A stretch of 64,000 nucleotides of DNA, from the NCBI GenBank assembly GCA_037349105.1, contig JAYJMM010000114.1:6253501-6317500 (forward strand), in the 5' to 3' direction. The notes beneath the pieces are model-generated. The model was not told where the DNA came from and did no database searches. It saw nothing but the letters and a program-made list of their open reading frames with translations. The position numbers were made by a program, and so were the translations under genes. This document shows, piece by piece, positions 19,252 to 32,913 of this stretch (positions are counted from its first letter, which is position 1; the number at the start of each line of letters is the position of its first letter). Source of the DNA: Limnomonas spitsbergensis. Taxonomy: Eukaryota; Chlorophyta; Chlorophyceae; Chlamydomonadales.

Positions 19252-22205
19252 GTAGCGATGAATCAGCTACAGTCCACCGATGAATCATCTACATGCCAGC
19301 GATTAATCAGCTACAGGCCAGCGATTCATCAGCCACAGTTCAGCGATGAATCAGCCACATTTCAGCGATGAATCAGCCACAGTCCAGCGATGAATCAGCC
19401 ACAGTCCAGCCATTAATCAGCCACAGTCCAGCCATTAATGAGCCACAGTCCAGCGCTGTTTTAGGCTGCCCATCCTACCTTTCTTGCCCCATCTCATGTC
19501 CCCATTCTTCCTCTCACAGGGGAAATATCTGAGATCAAGGACAACATGAAGGACAGCAACAACTGGGAGCCTCATCAGGAGGACCCGTGCATCAAGAGTT
19601 GGGCAACAGCTGGGGGGCTCAGTCATCCATCATTCACCCACCAGGTACCCACCATTAATCAGCCACAGTCCAGCGATCAGCTGCCTAGGTCATGCAGTCC
19701 ACATCTCCCCCTTTGTTGCCTAGCACCTGTCAGATACACTCTGATTTCAGGAGCCCAGCAGCAGCATGTGCAGGTAAATGCTGCCTTGAGGTCTCATAGG
19801 GAGAGGTCTCCAGAACCAAAATGCGCGTGTTTGTGCATCCGTCACTTCGTAGCTTTCGTATATTGTGTCTTGCACACTTTAATCAAAGCACCCATACCAA
19901 AGATAAAATCTGTAGGAGTAGGAGTTGTGAGTCAACCTGGGCATTGCTTGCTGTACCTGCCTTGTACCATCCATGTATTAAGATGTATATGAGGCCCACA
20001 TGGCAGTACAGTATCCTTAGAAAATTCGCAAACCCTGCATTGCCTGAACCCTTCAGCTTTCCTCTCAATTCCTAGGTCCTGAGCCATCCAGCCTGGCCAC
20101 CAACCCTGGATCCTGGGTCCTCCAGCCTTGCACTCAACCCATGGGTCCTAAACCCTCCAGCCCACTGGGCAGTACAACTCGTAAGAATATTCTGGAACCC
20201 TGACCCCTCGTGTGCTAGGCTGCACATCCTACCCCTTATTCTCAGAACAGCTGTGGATCAGTCAGCTGCCTCCTCCCTCCCACCCCTCACCCTTACCCCA
20301 GAACAGCTGTGGATCAGTAACCTGCCTCCTCCCTCCCACCCCTCACCCTTACCCCATAACAGCTAGGCCAGACAAGTCCCCTCTCCCCCCATCACCTGTC
20401 CCAGCCCATGGCCAGACACATCCCCTCTCCCCCCACCACCTGCCCCAGCTCATGGCCAGACACATCCCCTCCCCCCCCACCACCTGTCCCAGCCAGAACG
20501 ACTATGGATCAGTCAGCTGCATCCTCCCTCCCAACCCTCACCCTTACCCTCCTCACCTCTGAACCTGCCAGCCATGCTCACCTCTGCACCTGCCAGCCCT
20601 CCTCACCTCTGCACTTGCCTCCACCTTGCTGGTCAGGGCCATTTACATTTTTGGCATTTTGGTCAGCTGCTTCATATACTTTCACTCCACATCTGGCCAG
20701 CTCTCCACCTACTTACTGTCCCTTTCTTCCCTATTTTCAGAAGATCAACCAACATCCCAAGTCTCCAACCAAGAGGCCTATCATCTTGCAAGCTCAAGTC
20801 CACGTTCCCGCCGGTAAGCACCGAATAAATGCACCAAATAAATGCACCTCAATGCCCTGCCCCCATCACCTGTCCCAGCCCATGGCCAGACACATCCCCT
20901 CTCCCCCCATCACCTGTCCCAGCTCATGGCCAGACACATCCCCTCTCCCCCCACCACCTGCTCCAGCTCATGGCCAGACACATCCCCTCTCCCCCCACCA
21001 CCTGTCCCAGCTCATGGCCAGACACATCCCCTCTCCCCCCACCACCTGTCCCAGCTCATGGCCAGACACATCCCCTCTCCCCCCCATCACATGTCCCAGC
21101 TCATGGCCAGACACATCCCCTCTCCCCCCACCACCTGCTCCATCTCATGGCCAGACACATCCCCTCTCCCCCCACCACCTGTCCCAGCTCATGGCTAGGC
21201 ACATCCCCTCTCCCCCCACCACCTGCCCCAGCTCATGGCCAGACACATCCCCTCTCCCCCCACCACCTGTCCCAGCTCATGGCCAGACACATCCCCTCTC
21301 CCCCCACCACATGTCCCAGCTCATGGCCAGACACATCCCCTCTCCCCCCATCACATGTCCCAGGTCATGGCCAGACACATCCCCTCTCCCCCCACCACAT
21401 GTCCCAGCTCATGGCCAGACACATCCCCTCTCCCCCCATCACATGTCCCAGCTCATGGCCAGACACATCCCCTCTCCCCCCACCACCTCTCCCAGCTCAT
21501 GGCCAGGCACATCCCCTCTCCCCCCACCACCTGCTCCAGCTCATGGCCAGACACATCCCCTCTCCCCCCACCACCTGCTCCAGCTCATGGCCAGACACAT
21601 CCCCTCTCCCCCACCACCTGTCCCAGCTCATGGCCAGACACATCCCCTCTCCCCCCACCACCTGTCCCAGCTCAACCAGGCACACCCGCTTCACCCACCT
21701 TTCACCCACCAGGTACCCAACAGTCCCCACCAGACACCCACCAGACACCCACAATTTTCCAACAAGTCACCCTTCATCATGGTGTGGAGTTTCAGCAGCA
21801 CAGCAGCAGCATATGCAGGTAACAAACTGCCTTGATGTGTCACGGAGGAGTGCTCCATAACCAGCGCTGGTTCGTTCAACTGATCTTCATATATTAGTTG
21901 CGTTTTCCTCACATGTTCCCCTATCACCAGATTTAAGCAGCTTTACTGCCGTAAAGATGTTCCCCTATCACCTGATTTAAGCAGTAAAGCTGTAGAAGGA
22001 GGAGTCACAGCCAGCCTTTGCACTGCATCATGCACAAGTATGATACTTTTACCTGCTGGATACCTGTACCTCAGGCCCACTGGGCAGTACATACCCCTAC
22101 GAATTCTCTTAAAAATAAAGTATTTTGCTGGGACCCTGATTATGCTCATGGATATTCTCAGCTACACACCCCAGCACACTTGAATATCCTCAGCTACACA
22201 CCCCT
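19252..22205 (+). repeat. unit U3 (2954 bp)
   Basis: E1 19520-19644, E2 19751-19773, E3 20741-20813, E1b 21671-21712, E4 21796-21818. It has only one or two 35-bp repeats. Diagnostic variants in its 3' part: a one-base-shorter C tract near 21610, GTAACAAACTG after E4, and GTAAAGATGTTCCCC in the tail. The same set recurs only in U6. Confidence 0.9.
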
Positions 22206-25200
22206 GTAGCGATGAATCAGCTACAGTCCACCGATGAATCATCTACATGCCAGCGATTAATCAGCTACAGGCCAGCGATTCATCAGCCACAGTTCAGCGA
22301 TGAATCAGCCACATTTCAGCGATGAATCAGCCACAGTCCAGCGATGAATCAGCCACAGTCCAGCCATTAATCAGCCACAGTCCAGCCATTAATGAGCCAC
22401 AGTCCAGCGCTGTTTTAGGCTGCCCATCCTACCTTTCTTGCCCCATCTCATGTCCCCATTCTTCCTCTCACAGGGGAAATATCTGAGATCAAGGACAACA
22501 TGAAGGACAGCAACAACTGGGAGCCTCATCAGGAGGACCCGTGCATCAAGAGTTGGGCAACAGCTGGGGGGCTCAGTCATCCATCATTCACCCACCAGGT
22601 ACCCACCATTAATCAGCCACAGTCCAGCGATCAGCTGCCTAGGTCATGCAGTCCACATCTCCCCCTTTGTTGCCTAGCACCTGTCAGATACACTCTGATT
22701 TCAGGAGCCCAGCAGCAGCATGTGCAGGTAAATGCTGCCTTGAGGTCTCATAGGGAGAGGTCTCCAGAACCAAAATGCGCGTGTTTGTGCATCCGTCACT
22801 TCGTAGCTTTCGTATATTGTGTCTTGCACACTTTAATCAAAGCACCCATACCAAAGATAAAATCTGTAGGAGTAGGAGTTGTGAGTCAACCTGGGCATTG
22901 CTTGCTGTACCTGCCTTGTACCATCCATGTATTAAGATGTATATGAGGCCCACATGGCAGTACAGTATCCTTAGAAAATTCGCAAACCCTGCATTGCCTG
23001 AACCCTTCAGCTTTCCTCTCAATTCCTAGGTCCTGAGCCATCCAGCCTGGCCACCAACCCTGGATCCTGGGTCCTCCAGCCTTGCACTCAACCCATGGGT
23101 CCTAAACCCTCCAGCCTTGCACTCAACCCCTGGGTCCTAAACCCTCCAGCCCACTGGGCAGTACAACTTGTAAGAATATTCTGGAACCCTGACCCCTCGT
23201 GTGCTAGGCTGCACATCCTACCCCTTATTCTCAGAACAGCTGTGGATCAGTCAGCTGCCTCCTCCCTCCCACCCCTCACCCTTACCCCAGAACAGCTGTG
23301 GATCAGTAACCTGCCTCCTCCCTCCCACCCCTCACCCTTACCCCAGAACAGCTAGGCCAGACAAGTCCCCTCTCCCCCCATCACCTGTCCCAGCCCATGG
23401 CCAGACACATCCCCTCTCCCCCCACCACCTGCCCCAGCTCATGGCCAGACACATCCCCTCCCCCCCCACCACCTGTCCCAGCCAGAACGACTATGGATCA
23501 GTCAGCTGCATCCTCCCTCCCAACCCTCACCCTTACCCTCCTCACCTCTGCACCTGCCAGCCATGCTCACCTCTGCACCTGCCAGCCCTCCTCACCTCTG
23601 CACTTGCCTCCACCTTGCTGGTCAGGGCCATTTACATTTTTGGCATTTTGGTCAGCTGCTTCATATACTTTCACTCCACATCTGGCCAGCTCTCCACCTA
23701 CTTACTGTCCCTTTCTTCCCTATTTTCAGAAGATCAACCAACATCCCAAGTCTCCAACCAAGAGGCCTATCATCTTGCAAGCTCAAGTCCACGTTCCCGC
23801 CGGTAAGCACCGAATAAATGCACCAAATAAATGCACCTCAATGCCCTGCCCCCATCACCTGTCCCAGCTCATGGGCAGACACATCCCCTCTCCCCACATC
23901 ACCTGTCCCAGCTCATGGCCAGACACATCCCCTCTCCCCCCACCACCTGCTCCAGCTCATGGCCAGACACATCCCCTCTCCCCCCACCACCTGTCCCAGC
24001 TCATGGCCAGACACATCCCCTCTCCCCCCACCACCTGTCCCAGCTCATGGCCAGACACATCCCCTCTCCCCCCATCACATGTCCCAGCTCATGGCCAGAC
24101 ACATCCCCTCTCCCCCCACCACCTGCTCCAGCTCATGGCCAGACACATCCCCTCTCCCCCCACCACCTGCTCCAGCTCATGGCCAGACACATCCCCTCTC
24201 CCCCCACCACCTGCTCCAGCTCATGGCCAGACACATCCCCTCTCCCCCCACCACCTGCCCCAGCTCATGGCCAGACACATCCCCTCTCCCCCCACCACCT
24301 GTCCCAGCTCATGGGCAGACACATCCCCTCTCCCCCCATCACATGTCCCAGCTCCTGGCCAGACACATCCCCTCTCCCCCCATCACATGTCCCAGGTCAT
24401 GGCCAGACACATCCCCTCTCCCCCCACCACATGTCCCAGCTCATGGCCAGCCACATCCCCTCTCCCCCCCATCACCTGTCCCAGCTCCTGGCCAGACACA
24501 TCCCCTCTCCCCCCATCACATGTCCCAGGTCATGGCCAGACACATCCCCTCTCCCCCCACCACATGTCCCAGCTCATGGCCAGACACATCCCCTCTCCCC
24601 CCATCACCTGTCCCAGCTCCTGGCCAGACACATCCCCTCTCCCCCCATCACATGTCCCAGGTCATGGCCAGACACATCCCCTCTCCCCCCACCACATGTC
24701 CCAGCTCATGGCCAGACACATCCCCTCTCCCCCCATCACATGTCCCAGCTCATGGCCAGACACATCCCCTCTCCCCCCACCACCTGCTCCAGCTCATGGC
24801 CAGACACATCCCCTCTCCCCCCACCACATGTCCCAGCTCATGGCTAGGCACATCCCCTCTCCCCCCACCACCTGCCCCAGCTCATGGCCAGACACATCCC
24901 CTCTCCCCCCACCACCTGTCCCAGCTCATGGCCAGACACATCCCCTCTCCCCCCACCACATGTCCCAGCTCATGGCCAGACACATCCCCTCTCCCCCCAT
25001 CACATGTCCCAGGTCATGGCCAGACACATCCCCTCTCCCCCCACCACCTGTCCCAGCTCATGGCCAGACACATCCCCTCTCCCCCCATCACATGTCCCAG
25101 CTCATGGCCAGACACATCCCCTCTCCCCCCACCACCTCTCCCAGCTCATGGCCAGGCACATCCCCTCTCCCCCCACCACCTGCTCCAGCTCATGGCCAGA

Positions 25201-25855
25201 CACATCCCCTCTCCCCCCACCACCTGCTCCAGCTCATGGCCAGACACATCCCCTCTCCCCCCACCACCTGTCCCAGCTCATGGCCAGACACATCCCCTCT
25301 CCCCCCACCACCTGTCCCAGCTCAACCAGGCACACCCGCTTCACCCACCTTTCACCCACCAGGTACCCAACAGTCCCCACCAGACACCCACCAGACACCC
25401 ACAATTTTCCAACAAGTCACCCTTCATCATGGTGTGGAGTTTCAGCAGCACAGCTGCAGCATATGCAGGTAACAAGCTGCCTTGATGTGTCACGGAGGAG
25501 TGCTCCATAACCAGCGCTGGTTCGTTCAACTGATCTTCATATATTAGTTGCGTTTTCCTCACATGTTCCCCTATCACCAGATTTAAGCAGCTTTACTGCC
25601 GTAAAGCTGTTCCCCTATCACCAGATTTAAGCAGTAAAGCTGTAGTAGGAGGAGTCACAGCCAGCCTTTGCACTGCATCATGCACAAGTATGATACTTTT
25701 ACCTGCTGGATACCTGTACCTCAGGCCCACTGGGCAGTACATACCCCTACGAATTCTCTTAAAAATAAAGTATTTTGCTGGGACCCTGATTATGCTCATG
25801 GATATTCTCAGCTACACACCCCAGCACACTTGAATATCCTCAGCTACACACCCCT
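22206..25855 (+). repeat. unit U4 (3650 bp), long 44-bp array
   Basis: E1 22474-22598, E2 22705-22727, E3 23730-23802, E1b 25321-25362, E4 25446-25468 (CAGCTGCAG variant). The extra length is mostly additional 44-bp repeats, with a locally repeated block near 24340-24700. Confidence 0.9.
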
Positions 25856-28800
25856 GTAGCGATGAATCAGCTACAGTCCACCGATGAATCATCTACATGC
25901 CAGCGATTAATCAGCTACATGCCAGCGATTCATCAGCCACAGTTCAGCGATGAATCAGCCACAGTCCAGCCATTAATCAGCCACAGTCCAGCCATTAATG
26001 AGCCACAGTCCAGCGCTGTTTTAGGCTGCCCATCCTACCTTTCTTGCCCCATCTCATGTCCCCATTCTTCCTCTCACAGGAGAAATATCTGAGATCAAGG
26101 ACAACATGAAGGACAGCAACAACTGGGAGCCTCATCAGGAGGACCCGTGCATCAAGAGTTGGGCAACAGCTGGGGGGCTCAGTCATCCATCATTCACCCA
26201 CCAGGTACCCACCATTAATCAGCCACAGTCCAGCGATCAGCTGCCTAGGTCATGCAGTCCACATCTCCCCCTTTGTTGCCTAGCACCTGTCAGATACACT
26301 CTGATTTCAGGAGCCCAGCAGCAGCATGTGCAGGTAAATGCTGCCTTGAGGTCTCATAGGGAGAGGTCTCCAGAACCAAAATGCGCGTGTTTGTGCATCC
26401 GTCACTTCGTAGCTTTCGTATATTGTGTCTTGCACACTTTAATCAAAGCACCCATACCAAAGATAAAATCTGTAGGAGTAGGAGTTGTGAGTCAACCTGG
26501 GCATTGCTTGCTGTACCTGCCTTGTACCATCCATGTATTAAGATGTATATAAGGCCCACATGGCAGTACAGTATCCTTAGAAAATTCGCAAACCCTGCAT
26601 TGCCTGAACCCTTCAGCTTTCCTCTCAATTCCTAGGTCCTGAGCCATCCAGCCTGGCCACCAACCCTGGATCCTGGGTCCTCCAGCCTTGCACTCAACCC
26701 ATGGGTCCTAAACCCTCCAGCCTTGCACTCAACCCCTGGGTCCTAAACCCTCCAGCCCACTGGGCAGTACAACTTGTAAGAATATTCTGGAACCCTGACC
26801 CCTCGTGTGCTAGGCTGCACATCCTACCCCTTATTCTCAGAACAGCTGTGGATCAGTCAGCTGCCTCCTCCCTCCCACCCCTCACCCTTACCCCAGAACA
26901 GCTGTGGATCAGTAACCTGCCTCCTCCCTCCCACCCCTCACCCTTACCCCAGAACAGCTAGGCCAGACAAGTCCCCTCTCCCCCCATCACCTGTCCCAGC
27001 CCATGGCCAGACACATCCCCTCTCCCCCCACCACCTGCCCCAGCTCATGGCCAGACACATCCCCTCTCCCCCCACCACCTGTCCCAGCCAGAACGACTAT
27101 GGATCAGTCAGCTGCATCCTCCCTCCCAACCCTCACCCTTACCCTCCTCACCTCTGCACCTGCCAGCCATGCTCACCTCTGCACCTGCCAGCCCTCCTCA
27201 CCTCTGCACTTGCCTCCACCTTGCTGGTCAGGGCCATTTACATTTTTGGCATTTTGGTCAGCTGCTTCATATACTTTCACTCCACATCTGGCCAGCTCTC
27301 CACCTACTTACTGTCCCTTTCTCCCCTATTTTCAGAAGATCAACCAACATCCCAAGTCTCCAACCAAGAGGCCTATCATCTTGCAAGCTCAAGTCCACGT
27401 TCCCGCCGGTAAGCACCGAATAAATGCACCAAATAAATGCACCTCAATGCCCTGCCCCCATCACCTGTCCCAGCTCATGGGCAGACACATCCCCTCTCCC
27501 CCCATCACCTGTCCCAGCTCATGGCCAGACACATCCCCTCTCCCCCCACCACCTGCTCCAGCTCATGGCCAGACACATCCCCTCTCCCCCCACCACCTGT
27601 CCCAGCTCATGGCCAGACACATCCCCTCTCCCCCCACCACCTGTCCCAGCTCATGGCCAGACACATCCCCTCTCCCCCCACCACATGTCCCAGCTCATGG
27701 CCAGACACATCCCCTCTCCCCCCATCACATGTCCCAGCTCATGGCCAGACACATCCCCTCTCCCCCCATCACATGTCCCAGGTCATGGCCAGACACATCC
27801 CCTCTCCCCCCACCACATGTCCCAGCTCATGGCCAGACACATCCCCTCTCCCCCCATCACATGTCCCAGCTCATGGCCAGACACATCCCCTCTCCCCCCA
27901 CCACCTGCTCCAGCTCATGGCCAGACACATCCCCTCTCCCCCCACCACATGTCCCAGCTCATGGCTAGGCACATCCCCTCTCCCCCCACCACCTGCCCCA
28001 GCTCATGGCCAGACACATCCCCTCTCCCCCCACCACCTGTCCCAGCTCATGGCCAGACACATCCCCTCTCCCCCCACCACATGTCCCAGCTCATGGCCAG
28101 ACACATCCCCTCTCCCCCCATCACATGTCCCAGGTCATGGCCAGACACATCCCCTCTCCCCCCACCACCTGTCCCAGCTCATGGCCAGACACATCCCCTC
28201 TCCCCCCATCACATGTCCCAGCTCATGGCCAGACACATCCCCTCTCCCCCCACCACCTCTCCCAGCTCATGGCCAGGCACATCCCCTCTCCCCCCACCAC
28301 CTGCTCCAGCTCATGGTCAGACACATCCCCTCTCCCCCCACCACCTGCTCCAGCTCATGGCCAGACACATCCCCTCTCCCCCCACCACCTGTCCCAGCTC
28401 ATGGCCAGACACATCCCCTCTCCCCCCACCACCTGTCCCAGCTCAACCAGGCACACCCGCTTCACCCACCTTTCACCCACCAGGTACCCAACAGTCCCCA
28501 CCAGACACCCACCAGACACCCACAATTTTCCAACAAGTCACCCTTCATCATGGTGTGGAGTTTCAGCAGCACAGCTGCAGCATATGCAGGTAACAAGCTG
28601 CCTTGATGTGTCACGGAGGAGTGCTCCATAACCAGCGCTGGTTCGTTCAACTGATCTTCATATATTAGTTGCGTTTTCCTCACATGTTCCCCTATCACCA
28701 GATTTAAGCAGCTTTACTGCCGTAAAGCTGTTCCCCTATCACCAGATTTAAGCAGTAAAGCTGTAGAAGGAGGAGTCACAGCCAGCCTTTGCACTGCATC

Positions 28801-28976
28801 ATGCACAAGTATGATACTTTTACCTGCTGGATACCTGTACCTCAGGCCCACTGGGCAGTACATACCCCTACGAATTCTCTTAAAAATAAAGTATTTTGCT
28901 GGGACCCTGATTATGCTCATGGATATTCTCAGCTACACACCCCAGCACACTTGAATATCCTCAGCTACACACCCCT
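25856..28976 (+). repeat. unit U5 (3121 bp)
   Basis: E1 26080-26204, E2 26311-26333, E3 27336-27408, E1b 28442-28483, E4 28567-28589. It lacks 44 bp (two 22-bp repeats) in its 22-bp minisatellite compared with U7, and shares most other variants with U7. A G-to-A change near 26550 alters the conserved flank. Confidence 0.9.
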
Positions 28977-31900
28977 GTAGCGATGAATCAGCTACAGTCC
29001 ACCGATGAATCATCTACATGCCAGCGATTAATCAGCTACAGGCCAGCGATTCATCAGCCACAGTTCAGCGATGAATCAGCCACATTTCAGCGATGAATCA
29101 GCCACAGTTCAGCGATGAATCAGCCACAGTCCAGCCATTAATCAGCCACAGTCCAGCCATTAATGAGCCACAGTCCAGCGCTGTTTTAGGCTGCCCATCC
29201 TACCTTTCTTGCCCCATCTCATGTCCCCATTCTTCCTCTCACAGGGGAAATATCTGAGATCAAGGACAACATGAAGGACAGCAACAACTGGGAGCCTCAT
29301 CAGGAGGACCCGTGCATCAAGAGTTGGGCAACAGCTGGGGGGCTCAGTCATCCATCATTCACCCACCAGGTACCCACCATTAATCAGCCACAGTCCAGCG
29401 ATCAGCTGCCTAGGTCATGCAGTCCACATCTCCCCCTTTGTTGCCTAGCACCTGTCAGATACACTCTGATTTCAGGAGCCCAGCAGCAGCATGTGCAGGT
29501 AAATGCTGCCTTGAGGTCTCATAGGGAGAGGTCTCCAGAACCAAAATGCGCGTGTTTGTGCATCCGTCACTTCGTAGCTTTCGTATATTGTGTCTTGCAC
29601 ACTTTAATCAAAGCACCCATACCAAAGATAAAATCTGTAGGAGTAGGAGTTGTGAGTCAACCTGGGCATTGCTTGCTGTACCTGCCTTGTACCATCCATG
29701 TATTAAGATGTATATGAGGCCCACATGGCAGTACAGTATCCTTAGAAAATTCACAAACCCTGCATTGCCTGAACCCTTCAGCTTTCCTCTCAATTCCTAG
29801 GTCCTGAGCCATCCAGCCTGGCCACCAACCCTGGATCCTGGGTCCTCCAGCCTTGCACTCAACCCCTGGGTCCTAAACCCTCCAGCCTTGCACTCAACCC
29901 CTGGGTCCTAAACCCTCCAGCCTTGCACTCAACCCCTGGGTCCTAAACCCTCCAGCCCACTGGGCAGTACAACTTGTAAGAATATTCTGGAACCCTGACC
30001 CCTCGTGTGCTAGGCTGCACATCCTACCCCTTATTCTCAGAACAGCTGTGGATCAGTCAGCTGCCTCCTCCCTCCCACCCCTCACCCTTACCCCAGAACA
30101 GCTGTGGATCAGTAACCTGCCTCCTCCCTCCCACCCCTCACCCTTACCCCAGAACAGCTAGGCCAGACAAGTCCCCTCTCCCCCCATCACCTGTCCCAGC
30201 CCATGGCCAGACACATCCCCTCTCCCCCCACCACCTGCCCCAGCTCATGGCCAGACACATCCCCTCTCCCCCCACCACCTGTCCCAGCCAGAACGACTAT
30301 GGATCAGTCAGCTGCATCCTCCCTCCCAACCCTCACCCTTACCCTCCTCACCTCTGCACCTGCCAGCCATGCTCACCTCTGCACCTGCCAGCCCTCCTCA
30401 CCTCTGCACTTGCCTCCACCTTGCTGGTCAGGGCCATTTACATTTTTGGCATTTTGGTCAGCTGCTTCATATACTTTCACTCCACATCTGGCCAGCTCTC
30501 CACCTACTTACTGTCCCTTTCTTCCCTATTTTCAGAAGATCAACCAACATCCCAAGTCTCCAACCAAGAGGCCTATCATCTTGCAAGCTCAAGTCCACGT
30601 TCCCGCCGGTAAGCACCGAATAAATGCACCAAATAAATGCACCTCAATGCCCTGCCCCCATCACCTGTCCCAGCTCATGGCCAGACACATCCCCTCTCCC
30701 CCCATCACCTGTCCCAGCTCATGGCCAGACACATCCCCTCTCCCCCCACCACCTGCTCCAGCTCATGGCCAGACACATCCCCTCTCCCCCCACCACCTGT
30801 CCCAGCTCATGGCCAGACACATCCCCTCTCCCCCCACCACCTGTCCCAGCTCATGGCCAGACACATCCCCTCTCCCCCCATCACATGTCCCAGCTCATGG
30901 CCAGACACATCCCCTCTCCCCCCATCACCTGTCCCAGCTCATGGCCAGACACATCCCCTCTCCCCCCACCACCTGCCCCAGCTCATGGCCAGACACATCC
31001 CCTCTCCCCCCACCACCTGTCCCAGCCAGAACGACTATGGATCAGTCAGCTGCATCCTCCCTCCCAACCCTCACCCTTACCCTCCTCACCTCTGCACCTG
31101 CCAGCCATGCTCACCTCTGCACCTGCCAGCCCTCCTCACCTCTGCACTTGCCTCCACCTTGCTGGTCAGGGCCATTTACATTTTTGGCATTTTGGTCAGC
31201 TGCTTCATATACTTTCACTCCACATCTGGCCAGCTCTCCACCTACTTACTGTCCCTTTCTTCCCTATTTTCAGAAGATCAACCAACATCCCAAGTCTCCA
31301 ACCAAGAGGCCTATCATCTTGCAAGCTCAAGTCCACGTTCCCGCCGGTAAGCACCGAATAAATGCACCAAATAAATGCACCTCAATGCCCTGCCCCCATC
31401 ACCTGTCCCAGCTCATGGGCAGACACATCCCCTCTCCCCCCATCACCTGTCCCAGCTCATGGCCAGACACATCCCCTCTCCCCCCATCACATGTCCCAGG
31501 TCATGGCCAGACACATCCCCTCTCCCCCCACCACCTGTCCCAGCTCATGGCCAGACACATCCCCTCTCCCCCCACCACCTGCTCCCGCTCATGGCCAGAC
31601 ACATCCCCTCTCCCCCCATCACATGTCCCAGCTCATGGCCAGACACATCCCCTCTCCCCCCATCACCTGCCCCAGCTCATGGCCAGACACATCCCCTCTC
31701 CCCGCATCACATGTCCTAGCTCATGGCCAGACACATCCCCTCTCCCCCCACCACCTGTCCCAGCTCATGGCCAGACACATCCCCTCTCCCCCCATCACAT
31801 GTCCCAGCTCATGGCCAGACACATCCCCTCTCCCCCCACCACCTGCTCCAGCTCATGGCCAGACACATCCCCTCTCCCCCCACCACATGTCCCAGCTCAT

Positions 31901-32913
31901 GGCTAGGCACATCCCCTCTCCCCCCACCACCTGCCCCAGCTCATGGCCAGACACATCCCCTCTCCCCCCACCACCTGTCCCAGCTCATGGCCAGACACAT
32001 CCCCTCTCCCCCCACCACATGTCCCAGCTCATGGCCAGACACATCCCCTCTCCCCCCATCACATGTCCCAGGTCATGGCCAGACACATCCCCTCTCCCCC
32101 CACCACATGTCCCAGCTCATGGCCAGACACATCCCCTCTCCCCCCATCACATGTCCCAGCTCATGGCCAGACACATCCCCTCTCCCCCCACCACCTCTCC
32201 CAGCTCATGGCCAGGCACATCCCCTCTCCCCCCACCACCTGCTCCAGCTCATGGCCAGACACATCCCCTCTCCCCCCACCACCTGCTCCAGCTCATGGCC
32301 AGACACATCCCCTCTCCCCCACCACCTGTCCCAGCTCATGGCCAGACACATCCCCTCTCCCCCCACCACCTGTCCCAGCTCAACCAGGCACACCCGCTTC
32401 ACCCACCTTTCACCCACCAGGTACCCAACAGTCCCCACCAGACACCCACCAGACACCCACAATTTTCCAACAAGTCACCCTTCATCATGGTGTGGAGTTT
32501 CAGCAGCACAGCAGCAGCATATGCAGGTAACAAACTGCCTTGATGTGTCACGGAGGAGTGCTCCATAACCAGCGCTGGTTCGTTCAACTGATCTTCATAT
32601 ATTAGTTGCGTTTTCCTCACATGTTACCCTATCACCAGATTTAAGCAGCTTTACTGCCGTAAAGATGTTCCCCTATCACCTGATTTAAGCAGTAAAGCTG
32701 TAGAAGGAGGAGTCACAGCCAGCCTTTGCACTGCATCATGCACAAGTATGATACTTTTACCTGCTGGATACCTGTACCTCAGGCCCACTGGGCAGTACAT
32801 ACCCCTACGAATTCTCTTAAAAATAAAGTATTTTGCTGGGACCCTGATTATGCTCATGGATATTCTCAGCTACACACCCCAGCACACTTGAATATCCTCA
32901 GCTACACACCCCT
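28977..32913 (+). repeat. unit U6 (3937 bp), U2/U3 hybrid
   Basis: E1 29245-29369, E2 29476-29498, E3 twice (30536-30608 and 31274-31346), E1b 32379-32420, E4 32504-32526. Its 5' part carries the 738-bp duplication of U2, while its 3' part carries the U3-specific variants, as expected from unequal crossing-over or conversion. Confidence 0.9.
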
